Positions 63,891 to 64,000 of a stretch of 64,000 bases of DNA are shown piece after piece. The notes under the pieces are model-generated. The model saw nothing but the letters and a program-made list of their open reading frames with translations. It was not told where the DNA came from and searched no databases. Position 1 is the first letter of the stretch, and the number at the start of each line of letters is the position of its first letter. The stretch comes from Parasutterella excrementihominis YIT 11859 (GTDB taxonomy: Bacteria; Pseudomonadota; Gammaproteobacteria; Burkholderiales; Burkholderiaceae_F). The stretch covers positions 78,431 through 142,430 of the forward strand of contig NZ_GL883677.1 of NCBI RefSeq assembly GCF_000205025.1. The letters are read 5' to 3'. Made by a program: the position numbers and the translations under genes.

Positions 63891-64000
63891 ATGCAAGCGA
63901 TTTCACTTTGGCTCGCTGCCGCTATTGTCATTTTGACAGGCTGGGCAATCGTTAAGAAGTACCAAGTAAATATGGTGCTTTTTATTGCCGGTCTGCTTTT
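63891..64000 (+). CDS. DcuC-like C4-dicarboxylate transporter, first 36 codons (cut by window edge)
   Basis: The frame starts ATG at 63891 and is open to the end. MQAISLWLAAAIVILTGWAI is a membrane helix; VKKYQVNMVLFIAGLL resembles the start of DcuC/YfcC carriers (a VxKRY-like motif before a helix). DcuC exchanges fumarate and succinate in anaerobes. A TATAAT at 63847-63852 is a possible -10 box. Identification from so short a piece is tentative. Confidence 0.5.
   Translation, partial: MQAISLWLAAAIVILTGWAIVKKYQVNMVLFIAGLL

Noticed and set aside
1..64000. CRISPR arrays, tRNA genes, insertion sequences, prophage
   Set aside because: No regularly spaced repeats, no cloverleaf other than tmRNA, and no transposase or integrase frame was seen.

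Overview
The window is a piece of a Gram-negative, host-associated betaproteobacterium. The best fit is Burkholderiales, family Sutterellaceae (Sutterella, Parasutterella or Turicimonas type). Three things point there: the gyrA-serC-pheA-hisC-tyrA-aroA-cmk-rpsA-ihfB-lapB order, the tmRNA tag ANDERFALAA, and anaerobe-type genes (periplasmic asparaginase II, a DASS carboxylate carrier, a DcuC-like gene and a molybdopterin reductase). Genus is an inference; no search was run.

Layout. 0-2.4 kb: gmhA (cut by the window edge) and carA, then a decayed autotransporter barrel. 2.5-6.8 kb: transaldolase, gmk-rpoZ, a strong terminator and spoT. 6.9-11.4 kb: periplasmic asparaginase and an NMT1/SsuA-type ABC importer whose leader carries a small upstream ORF and two terminator-like hairpins. 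11.4-15.4 kb: dnaX-ybaB-recR, a GNAT acetyltransferase and the 4.5S SRP RNA. 15.5-22.9 kb: a small secreted protein, trxA, rho, rpmE2 with a structured leader, a GT-C membrane glycosyltransferase, a MATE pump, a solitary XRE regulator and htpX. 23-35.4 kb: lapB and the long minus-strand housekeeping run from gyrA to ihfB. 35.5-42.1 kb: a HigA-like regulator, an MtaD-like amidohydrolase, an OmpA-like protein, gph, a DUF748 giant and tmRNA.

42.5-56 kb is the accessory part. It starts with a molybdopterin reductase/FeS/TorD chaperone/ArsR operon that looks like an arsenate respiratory reductase (ArrA, ArrB, ArrD). Facing it is an ArsR-ArsP operon that ends in an unlisted 53-residue protein with a Cys-Cys-Cys motif. 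Then come an ATPase with a PD-(D/E)XK tail behind a 40-bp palindrome, a substrate-binding protein plus FmdE-like protein behind a Fur-box match, and a five-gene metal-uptake operon (binding protein, permease, ATPase, methyltransferase, NikR). 56-64 kb: a double-CMD protein, LysR, a DASS transporter, MsbA, a GT9 glycosyltransferase, an EamA exporter and the start of a DcuC-like carrier.

The 42.5-48.4 kb block is the most likely home of new biology: a metalloid-linked respiratory operon and a metalloid efflux operon, each with its own ArsR and its own inverted-repeat operators, plus a tiny cysteine-triplet protein. The leader upstream of the 8.3-11.1 kb ABC importer is the second candidate.
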